Part shown: positions 5,688 through 7,527 of the stretch, piece by piece
How the letters are laid out: every line of letters starts with the position of its first letter
Position numbering within the stretch: the stretch's first letter is position 1
Source of the DNA: an uncultured Lachnospiraceae bacterium
GTDB lineage: Bacteria > Bacillota > Clostridia > Lachnospirales > Lachnospiraceae
NCBI GenBank assembly: GCA_910587295.1
Contig: CAJULP010000030.1
Coordinates: 1-7,527, forward strand
Length of the DNA stretch: 7,527 nucleotides
Direction of reading: 5' to 3'
Program-made: the position numbers and the translations under genes
Notes under the pieces: model-generated
Database searches by the model: none
What the model was told of the DNA's origin: nothing
Seen by the model: the letters and a program-made list of their open reading frames with translations, nothing else

Positions 5688-7398
5688 ACGTTTCCTCTCT
5701 GTCATCTTTTTGCGAGACTTCCCGCAAAGAATTTTCATACTCAGCATACAGCCTGCGGTATAGGTCACTTTCTCTTAATAGATATTCATGGGGCCCTATA
5801 GCAGCGATGCGCCCCCCTTCCATGACGACCGTCTTTTTATTTGCTAGCACAGTAGAAAACCTGTGGGCAACGGAAAGAATGGTTGCATCAGAAAGTTCTT
5901 TATAAATATAAGCGTTGACCTGGGCCTCTGTTCCCGCATCCAAAGCAGAGGCGGCCTCATCCAGCAGCAATATTTTGGGCTTTTGATAAATGGCCCTTGC
6001 AATAGCGATCCTCTGCCGCTGGCCGCCGGAAAATTCCCTTTCCCCATTTCCGATCATCGTATCCAGACCATCGGGGAGCGCCTTTACCACATCCGACAGG
6101 CAAAGCCCCTCCAGGATCTGCAGTATCCTCTCATCCTGAGTCCTGTCGTCTGACAGAATGATATTTTCCCTGAGGCTTCCATGGAACAGCCCGTTCTCCT
6201 GCTGCACCACCGCGATCTGGCTGCGCAGGCTGGATAGTGTATAAGCTTCCAGAGGTTTCCGGTCTATGTAAATGACTCCCTGATCCGGTTCATATAACCG
6301 ATATAACAGGCACAGCAGTGTACTTTTCCCCTCACCACTCTTTCCGACAAAACCAATCCTGTCCCCTGGCTGGATCTCCAGGCTTATATCCTTCAAGACC
6401 TCAGCGCCTTCATATCCAAACGTAACATTGGAAAAGCAGATACTGCCTACGGCTATCTCCAAATCCTCCGCTCCTTCCTTGTCCTGTTCTTCCTCCCACG
6501 ACATAAAATCCTCCACCCTCTTTATCCCTGTGAGATTTCTGCTGATGTCGGTAATCTTCTGCCCCAGAGAATTATAGTAGACCGCACAGGTGGAAAAATA
6601 AGCCGCACAGGCCACAAACTGCCCCACCGTCATAGTGCCTTTCCCAACCCCTATGGCCGCAAAACAAAAAATGCCGAGCTGTCCGGCCAATGTAAGAGCC
6701 TGATTTACACTGTCAGAAGCAATCGCTGTATATCCCGCCTTCTTCTCCTCATTGATGACACGTCTTGTCTTATCCTGGTAATCCTCCCTTACCTTTGCCG
6801 CCGCATTCAAAAGCTTCCATTGCGTGATCCCGACCATCATCTCCAAGATCCATGCATCCACAACGCCTTTATGCTCACGTATTTCCTGATATCTGCTCTT
6901 TAACTTTGCCGCAAAATAACGGATAGAATAAGCCATCACCGGCGTTATCACGATAGAAATGATCCCAATCGCCAGATCAGTGTACAGCAGGTAACCGATC
7001 GATATAAGCAGCTGGGCCAGATTGGCAAGCACATAAAATACGCTCCGGTGGATAAACTCAAGAAAACATTCCACGTCCTCCATGATCCTCCTCATGATGT
7101 CACCGCTTTGTATCTTAGTCAGCCTGTCCGCCTTTAGCCGCAGCAGATGCGCAAAGCATTGTTTACGGATATCCACAAGGTAAGTCACTTCCAGACGTGC
7201 CCAGACATAGTTGAGCCCTCCATGCATACATTGGTTTAATAAGTACAGACCCGCATAAACGAAGAACCATTTTAGGAATCCCCTGATCTCCTGCACATAG
7301 AAGATCTGATCCACGATCCTGCCAATCGCATAGGGAAATAACGTTCCCGTTATCGTGCCACCAATGACCATACAGAATAAGATAAATAGTAAGCGCAT
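5677..7398 (-). CDS. ABC exporter half-transporter, first subunit (permease-ATPase fusion); N-terminus doubtful
   Basis: The 573-residue frame holds a type IV exporter membrane domain (segments near 2-24, 43-60, 118-138, 141-160, 234-252 and 260-280) and a complete ATPase domain. The ATPase shows A-loop Y329, Walker A GKSGEGKST at 352-360, Q-loop Q399/Q400, signature FSGGQ at 456-460 (Phe instead of the usual Leu), Walker B ILLLDEA with D480 and E481, and H-loop H512. The C-terminus continues through GGRIAAIGPHEYLL, as is normal. The frame starts MRLLFILF, so membrane helix 1 begins at residue 1: the 15-30 residue elbow that normally precedes it is missing and no ribosome binding site is present. 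A short frame at 7350-7481 (MKDRAVKIYSWLYYYGSLFR) looks like the missing N-terminus, one nucleotide out of register. Either the gene has a frameshift, the assembly has an error, or translation starts at 7398. It precedes and overlaps the second subunit gene. Confidence 0.85.
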   Translation of the reverse strand: MRLLFILFCMVIGGTITGTLFPYAIGRIVDQIFYVQEIRGFLKWFFVYAGLYLLNQCMHGGLNYVWARLEVTYLVDIRKQCFAHLLRLKADRLTKIQSGDIMRRIMEDVECFLEFIHRSVFYVLANLAQLLISIGYLLYTDLAIGIISIVITPVMAYSIRYFAAKLKSRYQEIREHKGVVDAWILEMMVGITQWKLLNAAAKVREDYQDKTRRVINEEKKAGYTAIASDSVNQALTLAGQLGIFCFAAIGVGKGTMTVGQFVACAAYFSTCAVYYNSLGQKITDISRNLTGIKRVEDFMSWEEEQDKEGAEDLEIAVGSICFSNVTFGYEGAEVLKDISLEIQPGDRIGFVGKSGEGKSTLLCLLYRLYEPDQGVIYIDRKPLEAYTLSSLRSQIAVVQQENGLFHGSLRENIILSDDRTQDERILQILEGLCLSDVVKALPDGLDTMIGNGEREFSGGQRQRIAIARAIYQKPKILLLDEAASALDAGTEAQVNAYIYKELSDATILSVAHRFSTVLANKKTVVMEGGRIAAIGPHEYLLRESDLYRRLYAEYENSLREVSQKDDREETYGG

Positions 7399-7527
7399 AA
7401 ATACTGGGCGTATTGAATAGCCCTAAATAGTGATCCATAATAGTAGAGCCAAGAGTAAATTTTTACTGCTCTATCTTTCATCTTAATAGACTAACTGTTA
7501 GATTTTCACTATATTTAGGAGGTGTTA
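7399..7527. promoter_or_regulatory. Divergent control region with two dyads and a plus-strand ribosome binding site
   Basis: The window ends in plus-strand AGGAGGT (7517-7523) followed by GTTA, so a gene running rightward probably starts just past the edge, divergent from the ABC genes. Between them lie CTAAC-T-GTTAG (7491-7501), an odd-centred palindrome suited to a dimeric regulator, and a larger dyad: TAGAGC (7444-7449) and AGTAAA (7454-7459) pair with TTTACT (7462-7467) and GCTCTA (7468-7473), with a 4-nt bulge. A possible plus-strand promoter is TTGAAT (7413-7418), 17 bp, CATAAT (7436-7441). No good minus-strand promoter for the ABC genes was found. The palindrome at 7491-7501 lies where such a promoter would be, so it may be the operator of a divergent regulator; this is an inference. 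Confidence 0.4.

Noticed and set aside
5688..5768. N-terminal extension of the second ABC subunit to 5768
   Set aside because: It would overlap the first subunit gene by 92 nt, its first 27 residues do not resemble an exporter N-terminus, and a better-placed ribosome binding site exists for the ATG at 5687.
5844..6153. Overlapping frames on both strands (5844-6047 minus and 5863-6153 plus)
   Set aside because: Both are shadows of the ATPase domain of the first ABC subunit.

Overview
The window looks like a chromosomal stretch from a low- to mid-GC Firmicute, most likely a gut clostridium of the Lachnospiraceae type. This rests on the AGGAGG-type ribosome binding sites, sigma-A-like promoters, an ECF sigma/DUF4179 anti-sigma pair, a PD-(D/E)XK 'transposase' nuclease and paired half-size ABC exporters. 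It is an inference from gene style; no species can be named from sequence alone. All six genes with readable products lie on the minus strand.

Layout from left to right. (1) 1-409 minus: the N-terminal part of an Rpn/PD-(D/E)XK family nuclease, cut by the window edge. (2) About 420-697: no intact gene, but a short plus-strand remnant resembling the start of a class III nucleotide-cyclase-like protein. (3) 674-2384 minus: a two-gene operon, an ECF sigma factor followed by its membrane-anchored DUF4179 anti-sigma factor, overlapping by 11 nt. A near-consensus sigma-A promoter lies upstream, with an 11-bp tandem repeat at the predicted transcription start and a hairpin just before the ribosome binding site. 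(4) 2539-3964 minus: a stand-alone gene for an AlbA_2 (Schlafen-like) / GHKL-ATPase-like / HTH protein. It has its own terminator and a consensus promoter (TTGACA-N17-TATGAT) embedded in a cluster of five 10-bp half-sites. (5) 4074-7398 minus: two overlapping genes for half-size ABC exporters, probably forming a heterodimeric efflux pump. (6) 7399-7527: a divergent intergenic region with two dyads and a plus-strand AGGAGGT ribosome binding site for a gene starting just past the window.

How the parts may work together. The sigma and anti-sigma form a membrane-sensing switch. The two ABC proteins form one exporter of unknown substrate, possibly controlled by a divergent regulator outside the window. 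The AlbA_2/HTH protein is probably an autoregulated DNA-binding protein.

The signals most worth checking are the five-copy operator over the promoter of the AlbA_2/HTH gene, a likely 1-nt frameshift at the 5' end of the first ABC gene, and the structured leader of the sigma gene. I saw no tRNA, rRNA, CRISPR array or complete insertion sequence.
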